The notes: generated by a model not told the origin, from the sequence alone. DNA of 64,000 nucleotides from CAVXDY01 sp963721335 (GCA_963721335.1 CAVRIV010000008.1:1302001-1366000); one strand, 5' to 3'. Shown: positions 27,134 to 35,466, counted from the first letter of the stretch. Translations and numbers: made by a program.

Positions 27134-28077
27134 TGACCGGCGACATCTCGCTCCGCACGCGGGAGCTCACCGCCGAGGGCACTCCCTTCGTGACCGCGAC
27201 GGTCGTGCGCGCCCAGCGCCCCACCAGCGTGCAGGCGGGGAACGTGGCCCTGGTGCTCGGCGACGGCACGATCGAGGGCTTCGTGGGCGGCGTGTGCGCG
27301 GAGCAGAGCCTGCGCGTGTACGCGCTGCAGGCGATCGAGACCGGCGAGCCGCTCCTCTTGCGGATCGTCCCCGAGGCGCCGGTGGAGGTCTCCAGCGAGG
27401 AGGGGGCCGTCACGGTGCAGAACACCTGCCTCTCCGGGGGCGCGATCGAGATCTTCCTCAACCCGGTGCTGCCGACGCCGCGCGTCCTGGTCGTGGGGGC
27501 CACGCCCATCGCCGCGGCCGTCATGTCGCTCGGCGCCGAGCTGGGGCTCGACCTCGTCCGCGTGGAGGAGGGGGCCGCCGACCCGTCGCCCGGCGACCTC
27601 GCCGTCGTGGTCGCCGCGCACGGCCGGGACGAGCTCCACACGCTGCGGCGCGGGCTGGAGACGGGGGTGCCCTACATCGGCCTGGTGGCCAGCCCCAAGC
27701 GCGGTGCCGGCGTGATCGACGAGCTTCGCGCCGACGGGGTCCCCGAGGACCAGCTCGCGCGGATCGACGTGCCCGCCGGTATCGACATCGGCGCGGGCAC
27801 TCCCGCCGAGATCGCGCTCTCGATCCTCGTGGAGATCGTCGCCGTGCGCCGCGGCAAGCGCGCCGCCGAGCCCGGCCGGGCACGCGTCCCCGCTCCGCCG
27901 GCCGCCCCCCGTTCCGACCCGCCGCCCATCGCCGTCGACCCGGTCTGCGGGATGACGGTCGCCGCCGTCCCGGGGACGCCGTCCGTGCAGCACGACGGCG
28001 AGACGGTCTACTTCTGCTGCGAGGGCTGCGCGACCACGTTCCGGGCGCGACACGAGCTTGCGATCGCCTCAGAGTGA
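27133..28077 (+). CDS. XdhC/CoxF-like maturation factor fused to a YHS metal-binding domain
   Basis: 314 residues. Residues 1-115 are the XdhC/CoxI N-terminal domain (VRAQRPTSVQAGNVALVLGD, then GFVGGVCAEQSLRV); 118-250 is the Rossmann domain (RVLVVGATPIAAAVMSLGAE; the region around GLVASPKRGAGV). XdhC proteins bind and sulfurate the molybdenum cofactor before insertion. After a Pro-rich linker, residues about 268-310 are a YHS domain: DPVCGM (C272) and YFCCEGCATTF (C295, C296, C299), a fold found beside copper-transport proteins. The fusion fits a role in building the Mo-S-Cu site. Coupled to coxL by overlapping start and stop. Confidence 0.9.
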
Positions 28078-28107
28078 TGTCCTCGTGACCGGGATCGTGC
28101 TCCGCGC

Positions 28108-29031
28108 ATGAGCCCGCCCGAGATCACGGGGGAGGCGGCCGGCGAGATCCGGCAGCTCGTGCCGGACATCGAGACGCTCGCCCGGCGACTCGCCGACGTC
28201 GACTACCTCGTCGACGAGGGCCTGGCGACGTCCATGTTCCTCAGCCTGCGCCTGCCCCAGCCGCTGCTGCTCGAGGGCGAGGCCGGCGTCGGCAAGACCG
28301 AGGCCGCCAAGTCGCTCGCGGTCGCGCTGGACACGCCCCTGATCCGCCTCCAGTGCTACGAGGGCATCGACGCGGCCGAGGCGCTGTACGAGTGGAACTA
28401 CCCGCGCCAGCTGCTCCACATCCGCCTGGCCGGCTCCAAGGACGCGCCGCTCGCCGAGGAGGACCTGTTCGCCTCGGAGTACCTCATCCGCCGGCCGCTC
28501 CTGCGCGCCCTGGAGCACCCCGGACCGCGGCCCGCCGTCCTGCTGATCGACGAGATCGACCGCGCCGACGATGACTTCGAGGCGTTCCTGCTCGAGCTGC
28601 TCGGGGAGGCGAGCGTGACGATCCCGGAGATCGGCACGATCCGGGCCACCCATCCCCCGATCATCGTGCTGACCTCGAACCGCACGCGCGACCTCCACGA
28701 CGCCGTGAAGCGCCGCTGCCTCTACCACTGGATCGCCTACCCGTCCCCGGCGCGCGAGGTGGAGATCGTGCGCCGGCGCGTGCGGGGGGCATCGGAGACG
28801 CTGGCGGTGCAGGTGGCGAACGCCGTCTCGCGCATGCGCGACAGCGACGTGCAGAAGCCGCCGGGTGTCGCCGAGGCGATCGACTGGCTGGCCGCGCTGA
28901 GCCTGCTCGGCATCGAGCGCCTCGACGCGGAGGCGGTCGACCGCACCCTCGGCTCGGTTCTCAAGTACAGCGAGGACCAGGAGGTGGTCCGCGCGGCCGG
29001 CCTCGAGCAGCTCGTGCGCGCCGGTGACTGA
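28108..29031 (+). CDS. coxD: CoxD-like MoxR-family AAA+ ATPase
   Basis: 307 residues. Walker A LLLEGEAGVGKTEAAK (about 52-67), Walker B AVLLIDEIDRADDDF, sensor 1 in VLTSNRTRDL and an arginine-finger region KRRC. In Oligotropha, CoxD is a membrane-associated AAA+ chaperone needed to sulfurate the Mo and insert copper in CO dehydrogenase. Its partner VWA protein CoxE follows with an eight-base overlap, the classic MoxR-VWA pairing. The ATG at 28108 is 30 bp after the XdhC-YHS stop. Confidence 0.92.
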   Translation: MSPPEITGEAAGEIRQLVPDIETLARRLADVDYLVDEGLATSMFLSLRLPQPLLLEGEAGVGKTEAAKSLAVALDTPLIRLQCYEGIDAAEALYEWNYPRQLLHIRLAGSKDAPLAEEDLFASEYLIRRPLLRALEHPGPRPAVLLIDEIDRADDDFEAFLLELLGEASVTIPEIGTIRATHPPIIVLTSNRTRDLHDAVKRRCLYHWIAYPSPAREVEIVRRRVRGASETLAVQVANAVSRMRDSDVQKPPGVAEAIDWLAALSLLGIERLDAEAVDRTLGSVLKYSEDQEVVRAAGLEQLVRAGD

Positions 29032-30424
29032 GACGGCCGTCCCGGGCGGGCCCTTCGGGGTGGAGACGATCGACCTCGACCTCCCGCCGCTCGTGGGGGC
29101 GCTCAGCCGCCGCCTGCACGACGCCGGCCTGCCCGTCACCCCGGGGGACTCGGCCGCGTTCGCGCAGGCGCTCACCCTCGTCCGGCCGATCGCCCGCCGG
29201 CGGCTCTACTGGACGGCCCGCGCCGTGTTCGTGTCCGATCCGGCGCAGGTGCCGGCCTTCGACGCGGTGTTCCTCTCGATCTTCGGCACGGGTGCGGAGG
29301 CCGAGGAGTTCGATCCGGAGGACGCGCCGACCGTGGCGACGCCGCCCGACGACCGGCCGAGGGCCGACCACGCGGCCTCCCCGCGGGACCCGGACGAGCC
29401 GGACGTCCGCGCCGGCATGTCCTCGGCACCCCCCGGCGGGGACGACGGCGACGACGACGCCGCCGAGGTCGAGGTGCCGCTGGAGATGGCCAGCGACGAG
29501 GAGGTGCTGGGACGCAAGAGCTTCGACGCCCTCGGGCCGCACGAGCTCGCCCAGCTCTACCGGCTGATGTCGCGCCTCGAGCTCGCCACCCCGCTGCGGC
29601 GCACGCGCCGCTACGTCAAGGGGCGCCACGGGGAGCGCATCGACATGCGGCGGACGCTGCGCGGCAGCCTTCGGACGGAGGGCGAGCCGGTGCGCCTCGC
29701 CCGTCGCCGGCGGCGCGTCGCCCCCCGGCGGCTCGTGATGCTGTGCGACATCTCCGGCTCGATGGAGCCCTACGCGCGCGCCTACCTGCAGTTCCTGACC
29801 TGTGCCGCCGGCAGCGGGCCGAAGGCCGAGGCGTTCGTCTTCGCCACCCGCCTCACCCGGCTCACCCGCGCGCTGGCCTCCCGCAACCCGGAGCGCGCGA
29901 TCCAGCGGGCCGCCGCGGCCGCGCCCGACTGGTCGAGCGGGACCCGGATCGGCGACGCGCTGAGGGAGTTCAACGACCGGCACGGCCGTCGCGGAATGGC
30001 CCGCGGCGCCGTGGTCGTGATCCTCTCCGACGGCTGGGAGCGCGGCGACCCGGCGCTCGTGGGGCGCGAGATGGAGCGCCTCTCACGCCTCGCTCACCGG
30101 ATCGTCTGGGTCAACCCGCGGGTCGGCGCCAGCGCCTTCAGCGTTCAGGCGGGCGGCATGGTGGCCGCGCTGCCGCACTGCGACTCGCTCGTGAGCGGCC
30201 ACACCTTCCAGGCTCTGGGCGAGGTCGTCGAGGCGATCGGGGGCCCGTCGTCGCTCCGCGGCTGCGGTCCGGCCGGGCGCGGGCCGGCGACGCCGGAGAC
30301 CGGCGCCGGCGAGCCGGAGCCCTGGGCCAGCGCCACCCCGGTGCCGGGCAGCTCGGTCGCCATGCCCAGCGGGCACGGTCCACGCCGGGGCGACACGACG
30401 CCCGGATGGGTCACCGATGAGTGA
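29024..30424 (+). CDS. coxE: CoxE-like VWA-domain protein
   Basis: 466 residues. The N-terminal half has a long acidic low-complexity insert (about 95-150); the C-terminal half is a von Willebrand A domain with an intact MIDAS motif CDISGSMEPY (DxSxS), the later conserved threonine in SSGTRIGDAL and Asp in ILSDGWERGD. It works with the CoxD ATPase in maturing CO dehydrogenase. The tail after the VWA domain (about 70 residues, Pro/Gly-rich) is unusually long. Starts at a GTG overlapping coxD and its stop overlaps the next ATG. Confidence 0.9.
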   Translation: MTETAVPGGPFGVETIDLDLPPLVGALSRRLHDAGLPVTPGDSAAFAQALTLVRPIARRRLYWTARAVFVSDPAQVPAFDAVFLSIFGTGAEAEEFDPEDAPTVATPPDDRPRADHAASPRDPDEPDVRAGMSSAPPGGDDGDDDAAEVEVPLEMASDEEVLGRKSFDALGPHELAQLYRLMSRLELATPLRRTRRYVKGRHGERIDMRRTLRGSLRTEGEPVRLARRRRRVAPRRLVMLCDISGSMEPYARAYLQFLTCAAGSGPKAEAFVFATRLTRLTRALASRNPERAIQRAAAAAPDWSSGTRIGDALREFNDRHGRRGMARGAVVVILSDGWERGDPALVGREMERLSRLAHRIVWVNPRVGASAFSVQAGGMVAALPHCDSLVSGHTFQALGEVVEAIGGPSSLRGCGPAGRGPATPETGAGEPEPWASATPVPGSSVAMPSGHGPRRGDTTPGWVTDE

Positions 30425-30584
30425 GACGGCGCCCAAGACGTGCATCTATCCGGGCTGCGAGCGTCCCGCGGTGCCTCCACACGAGCTGGGCGGACCCCAG
30501 CCGGCGTTCTGCGACCTGGAGGAGCACAACGCGCTCACGGCCCACCAGGAACGCCAGCGCCTCGCGAACGAGAGCGAGCGATGA
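30417..30584 (+). CDS. 55-residue Cys-containing protein in the cox operon
   Basis: Starts inside the coxE 3' end (ATG 30417). The peptide has C9 and C14 (TCIYPGCERPA), C32 (FCDLEEHNAL) and H37/H42, then a charged helix ending RQRLANESER. The spacing could bind one zinc ion. It looks like small zinc-finger proteins placed in metabolic operons. No known family; position and overlap with coxE argue that it is real. Confidence 0.6.
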   Translation: MSETAPKTCIYPGCERPAVPPHELGGPQPAFCDLEEHNALTAHQERQRLANESER

Positions 30585-30617
30585 TCAGCGACCCGCCAGC
30601 CGGGAGGAGATGCAGCG

Positions 30618-31079
30618 ATGGCCGATGAGGCATACCGAGGAGTCTTCCTGCGCGTGCACCCGACCGGGAAGATGGTTCTCAGCCTGACCACCGAGTCCGA
30701 CGGCCGGGAGTCCCAGTACGCCCAGCTGGTCGCCGACGAGCTGGGCGTCCCCCCGCTCGACGTCAAGGTCGTCCCCGCGGACACCGACCGGTTCGGCGTC
30801 GGTCACGGGTACAACACCAGCCCGTCCGAGGGCACCTCGGCGGCGGTCGTCAGCGCCAGCGGAAAGATCCGCGCGAAGGCGCAGTTGCTCGCGGGCGCGG
30901 CGCTCGGCGCCGCACCGGAGACCCTCACGTGGGTCAACGGGGCGTGGGCCGACGGCGACGGAAGCGATCCCACCCAGGTCAAGACGCTCGAGGAGATCGC
31001 CCTCTACGCGCACGGCACCGGCGTCCTGCCGCCGGGGGTCGAGGGCGGGCTCGACGCCCAGACCGTCTACGCGGAGTGA
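30618..31079 (+). CDS. Free-standing CoxL-fragment paralogue
   Basis: 153 residues that align along their whole length with CoxL residues about 491-634: LRVHPTGKMVLSL matches LRVHPSGKAVVSI, YAQLVADELGVPPLDVKV matches FAQIVAEELGIPPEDVEV, and GVEGGLDAQTVY matches GMEGGLDAQVIY. The cofactor motif QTQGQGHETT is replaced by TESDGRESQ with a two-residue deletion, so it cannot bind the cofactor in the usual way. It has its own ATG behind GGGAGGAG, keeps an open frame and sits in the cox operon. It might be a maturation decoy, assembly scaffold or regulator (inference). Confidence 0.8.
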   Translation: MADEAYRGVFLRVHPTGKMVLSLTTESDGRESQYAQLVADELGVPPLDVKVVPADTDRFGVGHGYNTSPSEGTSAAVVSASGKIRAKAQLLAGAALGAAPETLTWVNGAWADGDGSDPTQVKTLEEIALYAHGTGVLPPGVEGGLDAQTVYAE

Positions 31080-31089
31080 TCCGGCCCGT

Positions 31090-31113
31090 GCCGCCGGGGA
31101 TCAGCCCGGCGGC
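31090..31113. terminator. Bidirectional hairpin between cox operon and yceI
   Basis: Perfect 9-bp stem GCCGCCGGG / CCCGGCGGC with a six-base loop, between the end of the CoxL-fragment gene and the convergent yceI gene (whose last codons it overlaps). Suited to ending both transcripts, though it lacks a T-run. Confidence 0.5.
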
Positions 31114-31784
31114 AGGCTGACGTCGATCGCGAGCTCGATCTCGTCGGCCACCTTCAGGGCTCCGAAGAGCGCCGAGTAGGGCTTGATGCCCCAGTCGCTC
31201 TGCTTGACGACGACGCTGCCGCGGAGCCTTCCGTCATCGACCGTGACGTCGAGCGCGACGGGCCGGGTCGCGCCGACGAGCGTGAGGTCGCCCTGCACGC
31301 TCAGGACGCCCCCGTCCGCGGAGGGCTGCACCGAGGTCGAGCGGAACTCGACCGGCTGGCCCATCAGGATCTCCTCGTGGATCGTCTGCGCGATGCCCGC
31401 CTTGTCATCGTCGTCGAGCTTCTGCATCCCCCCGGTGCCCTCCCGCACCTGAAGGGACGTGGGATCGGCATCGAGCACGATGCTGGTGGGCGTGGCGTCC
31501 TCCCCCATCTCGAGCGTCGCCGTCCACGCGGTCACGTGGATCAGGAGGTCGTGTCCGGCCTTCGCGACGGCGCCGGTGCGGCCGGTCCTCACGGAGAGGG
31601 TGCCGTGCTCCGGTCCGAGCCGGTTCGCGCCTTCCTCGATGGGGAGCTGGTCGGGCCCATCGGCCAGGTCGAGCGCGGCCTGCCAGGTCCGTGGCAGGTC
31701 CCGACGCCACGGCCCGCTCTTCGGCCCCGAGGCCGGCCGAGAAGCGGGGTTGCTGTGGAAGAATTGGCTCACCCCAACCCGCAC
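31101..31784 (-). CDS. YceI-family lipid-binding protein
   Basis: About 227 residues with the YceI lipocalin-like beta barrel in the C-terminal 170: GTLSVRTGRTGAVAKAGHDL, TSLQVREGTGGMQKLDDDD, LTLVGATRPVALDVTVDDG and KQSDWGIKPYSALFGALKV. YceI proteins bind isoprenoid-type lipids. There is no signal peptide, so it appears cytoplasmic, unlike most Gram-negative members. The start is uncertain (GTG 31784 or 31772; frame open to 31868). It converges on the cox operon and diverges from coxG, so it lies inside the CO dehydrogenase locus. Confidence 0.8.
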   Translation of the reverse strand: MRVGVSQFFHSNPASRPASGPKSGPWRRDLPRTWQAALDLADGPDQLPIEEGANRLGPEHGTLSVRTGRTGAVAKAGHDLLIHVTAWTATLEMGEDATPTSIVLDADPTSLQVREGTGGMQKLDDDDKAGIAQTIHEEILMGQPVEFRSTSVQPSADGGVLSVQGDLTLVGATRPVALDVTVDDGRLRGSVVVKQSDWGIKPYSALFGALKVADEIELAIDVSLPPG

Positions 31785-31894
31785 ATTCGCGCCGTCGTCC
31801 CCCTGCGGCTGTCTGGTTGCGCCCTCGACACGGGCGGAGCTTATTGTTCCGAGGATCGGCGTGACCACTCAACCCTCGACGAGGAGAACGCAGC

Positions 31895-32326
31895 GTGGCC
31901 ATCGAGCTTGATCACCCCTTCACCACCGAGAAGCCGATCGACGAGAGCTACGCGACGATCCTCGACCTCGAGCGGACGGTGCCGTGCGTCGAGGGTGGCA
32001 CGGTCATCGAGCGGACCGGACCGGACTCCGTCAATGCCGAGATCAAGGTCAAGATGGGCGCGATGTCGATGAAGTTCACCGGGACCCTGGAGATCGTCGA
32101 GCAGGATCCGGCGGCGCATCGCGTGGTGATGAGGGTCAAGTCCAAGGAGGCCGGCGGCCAGGGGCACGCCAACGCCGACATCACCTTCACGCTCACGGAC
32201 GGCGGAGGCAACATCCACACGAGCGCGCAGATCACGGGCAAGGCCGCGTCGATGGGCGAGGGGGTCGTCGTGGGCGTGCTCGACGCGATGATCACGGACT
32301 TCGCCGGGAAGGTCGGCAAGCTGTGA
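31895..32326 (+). CDS. coxG: CoxG-type SRPBCC membrane-recruitment protein
   Basis: 143 residues of the CoxG/SRPBCC helix-grip fold: ILDLERTVPCVEGGTVIE (the family PCIPG-type loop), VKMGAMSMKFTGTLEIVE and DAMITDFAGKVGKL. In Oligotropha and Mycobacterium, CoxG anchors CO dehydrogenase at the membrane and delivers quinone/electron transfer. Only a core without a C-terminal membrane tail is present; the five membrane proteins upstream could take that role (inference). GAGGAG precedes the GTG at 31895. It is followed by the xdhC pair with four-base overlap. Confidence 0.9.
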   Translation: MAIELDHPFTTEKPIDESYATILDLERTVPCVEGGTVIERTGPDSVNAEIKVKMGAMSMKFTGTLEIVEQDPAAHRVVMRVKSKEAGGQGHANADITFTLTDGGGNIHTSAQITGKAASMGEGVVVGVLDAMITDFAGKVGKL

Positions 32327-32658
32327 TCCGCACGGTGGGCCGCATGAAGGACGTGATCCAGCAGGTCAACCGGTGGGTCGCGCGCGGCGATCGCGTCGCG
32401 CTCGCGACCATCGTCGGCATCAAGCGCTCCGCGCCCCGGCCGCCCGGGTCGAAGATGGCGATCAACGACCGCGGCGAGGTGTTCGGCGCGGTCTCCGGAG
32501 GCTGCGTCGAGGGTGCGGTCGTCGAGGTGGCCGAGGAGGTGCTCGCCGGAGGAGAGCCCCGGCTCGTGCACTACGGCATCCCCGACAGCGACGCGTGGGA
32601 CGTCGGCCTGCCGTGCGGCGGCGAGATCGACGTGTGGGTGGAGCGCTACGAGCCGTGA
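32323..32658 (+). CDS. XdhC N-terminal domain protein
   Basis: 111 residues forming only the N-terminal XdhC/CoxI domain: ATIVGIKRSAPRPPGSKMAI, GEVFGAVSGGCVEGAVVE and VGLPCGGEIDVWVE, the last with the conserved Cys-Gly-Gly that helps hold the molybdenum cofactor. It pairs with the Rossmann part encoded by the next gene (GTGA overlap), so the usual single XdhC chain is split in two here. Start GTG 32323, with ATG 32344 as alternative. Likely job: sulfuration or insertion of the Mo cofactor into CoxL. Confidence 0.9.
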   Translation: MIRTVGRMKDVIQQVNRWVARGDRVALATIVGIKRSAPRPPGSKMAINDRGEVFGAVSGGCVEGAVVEVAEEVLAGGEPRLVHYGIPDSDAWDVGLPCGGEIDVWVERYEP

Positions 32659-33398
32659 GCGCCCAGAGCTCGTTCGCCGCGGTGGCCCGTGAGGACGGCC
32701 GTGCGGCGCTGGTGACCGCCGTGAGCGGGTCCCACACGGGCGGGCGGCTGCTGGTGCGCGCCGGCGGCGCGGTCGAGGGGACGCTCGGCGACGGCGCGCT
32801 CGACGCGCAGGCGCTGGCCGACGCGGACGAGCTGATGTGGGCCGAGCGCTCGGAGAGGCGCGGTGAGCTGTTCATCGACGTCACCGCCCCGGCCCCGCGC
32901 GTGCTCATCTTCGGCGCCGTCGAGTACGCCAACCACCTCGCCCACCTGGCGCGTGCGACCGGCTGGCGGCCGTACGTGATCGACCCGCGCGCCAGGTTCG
33001 CGACCCGCGAGCGCTTCCCCGACGCGATCGACGTGATCGTCGCCTGGCCGGGGCCGGCCCTGGAGCAGCTCGGCGGGATCGACCGGGCGACCTACCTCGC
33101 GGTCCTCACCCACGACCCGAAGATCGACGATGAGGTGCTGCGGCTCGCGCTGAGCGCCGAGCCCGCCTACATCGGCGCGATGGGCTCCGCGCGGGCCCAG
33201 GCCGAGCGCCGCGAGCGGCTGCTGGCCCTCGGCGTCAGCGAGGCCGACCTCGCGCGCATCAGCGCCCCGATCGGGCTCGACCTCGGCGGGCAGAGCGGTG
33301 AGGAGATCGCGCTCGCGATCATGGCCGAGCTCGTCGCCGTCCGTCACGGGCGCGACGGAGCGCGCCTTCACCAGCGACCGGAGGGGAGCATCGCCTAG
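32655..33398 (+). CDS. XdhC Rossmann-domain protein
   Basis: 247 residues. After an N-terminal domain with SHTGGRLLVRAGGAVEGTLG, the C-terminal XdhC Rossmann half appears: RVLIFGAVEYANHLAHLAR, VIDPRARFATRERFPDA, VLTHDPKIDDEVLRLAL, YIGAMGSARAQAERRERL and IGLDLGGQSGEEIALAI. All are typical of the domain that binds Moco or nucleotide in XdhC. It complements the N-terminal protein before it. Together with the XdhC-YHS fusion, this locus has two XdhC systems. Confidence 0.9.
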   Translation: MSAQSSFAAVAREDGRAALVTAVSGSHTGGRLLVRAGGAVEGTLGDGALDAQALADADELMWAERSERRGELFIDVTAPAPRVLIFGAVEYANHLAHLARATGWRPYVIDPRARFATRERFPDAIDVIVAWPGPALEQLGGIDRATYLAVLTHDPKIDDEVLRLALSAEPAYIGAMGSARAQAERRERLLALGVSEADLARISAPIGLDLGGQSGEEIALAIMAELVAVRHGRDGARLHQRPEGSIA

Positions 33399-33401
33399 GC
33401 C

Positions 33402-33656
33402 ATGGCCACCATCACGATGAGACGGATCCGCGAGGGCGAGGTGCCGTTCGACGGCGGGACCGCGATCCAGGAGGACGCCGACGAGCCGGTCTTCCACGGC
33501 AACGGCCCGGACGACTACGTCTGCGTCGCGTGCGGGAACCTCCTCGCCACCGCCATGAACGCGGTGCAGATGACGAAGAAGGTCCGGGTCCGCTGCGGCC
33601 GCTGCTCGACGGTCAACGTCGCGGTGACCGAGGAGCCGGACGCGCCGGCCCGCTGA
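33402..33656 (+). CDS. Zinc-ribbon protein at the end of the coxG operon
   Basis: 84 residues with VCVACGNLL and VRCGRCSTVNV, two CxxC knuckles of a zinc ribbon, in a short beta-rich protein. It starts three bases after the xdhC stop, so it belongs to the coxG-xdhC transcript. Similar small zinc ribbons occur in this window (15,188 and 15,504) but are not close in sequence. Function unknown; a link to CO dehydrogenase rests on position alone. Confidence 0.7.
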   Translation: MATITMRRIREGEVPFDGGTAIQEDADEPVFHGNGPDDYVCVACGNLLATAMNAVQMTKKVRVRCGRCSTVNVAVTEEPDAPAR

Positions 33657-33657
33657 G

Positions 33658-34278
33658 TCAGGGGCCGAGGAGACCGAGCAGCGCCGCCCGGCGCCCCCGG
33701 TAGGCGGCGGCGCCGTCGCCGTCCACGGCCGCGATCCGAACGACCGGCGGGTGGCCCATGGCCGGCGTGGCGAGGTCGAGGAGAGCGTCGTGGTAGGCCC
33801 GCTCCCGCGCCACGCCGCCGAATCCGAAGCCCTTGGCGGGGAGGCCGCGCGCCAGGCCGTCGGTGGTCGAGCACCAGGCGCGGCACAGCTCCTTGTGCTC
33901 CTCGAGGTCGAACCCCACCCTCGCATCGGCCGCGTAGAGCTCGAGAGCCGTCAGGCGGAACGAGGTGAAGTGGAGGGACTCGTCGACCTCGACCACGGTT
34001 CCGGTCGGCTCGTGAACGAGATCGACGGGCAGCAGCAGGTTCTCGCGCGACGCGTGCAGCACCGAGACGTCGCCCTTCAGGCGGGCGTGGATCGCCGCCA
34101 GCCGCTCCAGCGCCGCCGTCACCGGCCCCACCAGCGCCGGGTCGCGCCGGGCCTTCGCCACGCGCTCGAGCCCGACGTGCCCCTGCTCGCACAGCCAGTC
34201 GAACGACCGGCTCCCGAGGACGATCCCGTCCTCGGCCGCCGCCCGAGCGAAGGCCGCCTGGACACCGTCGGTCGCCAC
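33658..34278 (-). CDS. Hypothetical protein with nuclease-like core
   Basis: 206 residues. The central segment LLLPVDLVHEPTGTVVEVDE followed by SLHFTSF has the strand-turn-strand look of PD-(D/E)xK nuclease cores such as DUF559/Vsr-type folds, where Asp and Glu bind metal, but the expected Lys is not clear. After it come LYAADARVGFDLEEHKELCR and ATPAMGHPPVVRI, which I have seen only in uncharacterised proteins. No membrane or signal segment. It converges with the coxG operon with one base between stops. Nuclease activity is a guess. Confidence 0.55.
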   Translation of the reverse strand: MATDGVQAAFARAAAEDGIVLGSRSFDWLCEQGHVGLERVAKARRDPALVGPVTAALERLAAIHARLKGDVSVLHASRENLLLPVDLVHEPTGTVVEVDESLHFTSFRLTALELYAADARVGFDLEEHKELCRAWCSTTDGLARGLPAKGFGFGGVARERAYHDALLDLATPAMGHPPVVRIAAVDGDGAAAYRGRRAALLGLLGP

Positions 34279-34349
34279 CGGACGGATGCTAGCCCGACGC
34301 CCCGCCGCTGAGAGGGACGAGGCAGAACCGGCTGCACTAGCCTTCGATC

Positions 34350-34900
34350 ATGAGCCCGTACACCTCGCCGACCCCGGTCAGTGGGTTCCTGGATCCGGGG
34401 GATGCGACGCTGTTCCCGCGCCTCACCGCGGCTCAGATCGAGCGGTTGGCAGAACGCGCCGAGACCGTGTCGCTCTCCCCGGGGGAGATCCTCTTCGAGC
34501 AGGGTCAGCGCGATACCCCCTTCTACGTCGTCCTGTCGGGAGCGGTCAACATCGTGGACCGCCAACCCGATGGCGATCGGTACTTCACCCAGTGTCAGAC
34601 GGGAACCTTCATCGGCGACATCTCGATGTTCACCGGTGAGCCGACGATCGCCCGCGGCGTCGTCGCCGAGGAGACCTCACTGCTCGCCCTGGCTCCTGCT
34701 TTGCCGACCATCGTGAGGGCAGCGACCGCCGACCCTTGCTTCTGGAGACGACTCGGCCGGACGTCTTCGCCGTCGGAGACGTACGAAGCGGCTCCACCAA
34801 ACGGGTGGCATCGGCGGTCGGAGACGGCGCACTTGTCGTCCGCTCGATCCACGATGCGCTCGCTCGCGCTTCCCCTGCCGGCACGCGTCCCGCCGATTGA
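34350..34900 (+). pseudogene. cNMP-binding thioredoxin-reductase fusion with internal deletion
   Basis: The first about 130 codons encode a cyclic-nucleotide-binding domain (SLSPGEILFEQGQRDTPFYV, TGTFIGDISMFTGEPTIARG). A second frame then gives LLETTRPDVFAVGDVRSG, STKRVASAVGDGALVVRS, the FAD-binding C-terminus of thioredoxin reductase, ending at the TGA of 34898-34900. Full-length fusions of this kind are about 550 residues; here the whole CxxC and NAD domain (about 330 residues) is missing and the frame is shifted at about 34,738. The gene was therefore shortened by an internal deletion and cannot reduce thioredoxin. Confidence 0.75.
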
Positions 34901-34924
34901 ACGGCCGGCGGCGGACCGGACCCG

Positions 34925-35362
34925 TCAGCCGATCCGCTCTGCCAGCTCGACGATGATCCCCTCGGGGCCGCGGACGTAGCAGAGCCGGTAGATGTCCTCG
35001 TAGCGCTCCACCTCGCCGACGAGCTCAGCGCCGCGGGCTCGCAGGCCGGCGACGACGGCGTCGATGTCGTCGACGGCGAATGTGATGTGGCGGATACCCG
35101 GGGTGTTGGCCGGCGCGTGCCGGTTGCCGCCCTGGCTTGACGGCGAGTGGAATTTCGCCAGCTCGACTCGTCCGTGGCCGTCCGGGGTCTGCAGCATCGC
35201 GATCTCCGCCCGGACGCCGTCGAGCCCGACGACGCGGTCCACCCAGCGGCCCTCGACCGGCCCCTCGCCCTGCAGCTCGAGTCCGAGCTCGACGAAGAAC
35301 TCGGTTGCGGCCGCGAGGTCGTCGACCACGATGCCGACGTGGTCCATCCGTTGGATCGTCAT
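34925..35362 (-). CDS. VOC-superfamily (glyoxalase/methylmalonyl-CoA epimerase-like) protein
   Basis: 145 residues made of two beta-alpha-beta-beta-beta units: RMDHVGIVVDDLAAATEFFV...GRVELAKFHSP and GIRHITFAVDDIDAVVAGLR...GPEGIIVELAERI. The metal ligands are His5-like (MDHVGI), Glu in RVELAKF, His in IRHITF and Glu in IIVELAE. VOC enzymes act as glyoxalases, isomerases or dioxygenases; the substrate is not evident. It starts at ATG 35362, downstream of the RNase P RNA terminator on the same strand. Confidence 0.88.
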   Translation of the reverse strand: MTIQRMDHVGIVVDDLAAATEFFVELGLELQGEGPVEGRWVDRVVGLDGVRAEIAMLQTPDGHGRVELAKFHSPSSQGGNRHAPANTPGIRHITFAVDDIDAVVAGLRARGAELVGEVERYEDIYRLCYVRGPEGIIVELAERIG

Positions 35363-35434
35363 GTGCTCGATGGTAGAGAACCGAGGCGCCGGAAAAGACC
35401 CGACCCCGTCGTCGTTCGACTGCCCCAAATAATG

Positions 35435-35463
35435 GGAAAACCCTGCAGATCGCAGGGTTTTCC
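35435..35463 (-). terminator. Terminator of the RNase P RNA gene
   Basis: Perfect 12-bp inverted repeat GGAAAACCCTGC / GCAGGGTTTTCC with a five-base loop, just past the 3' end of rnpB. On the minus strand the stem is followed by a T-richer stretch. Confidence 0.75.
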
Positions 35464-35466
35464 TTT

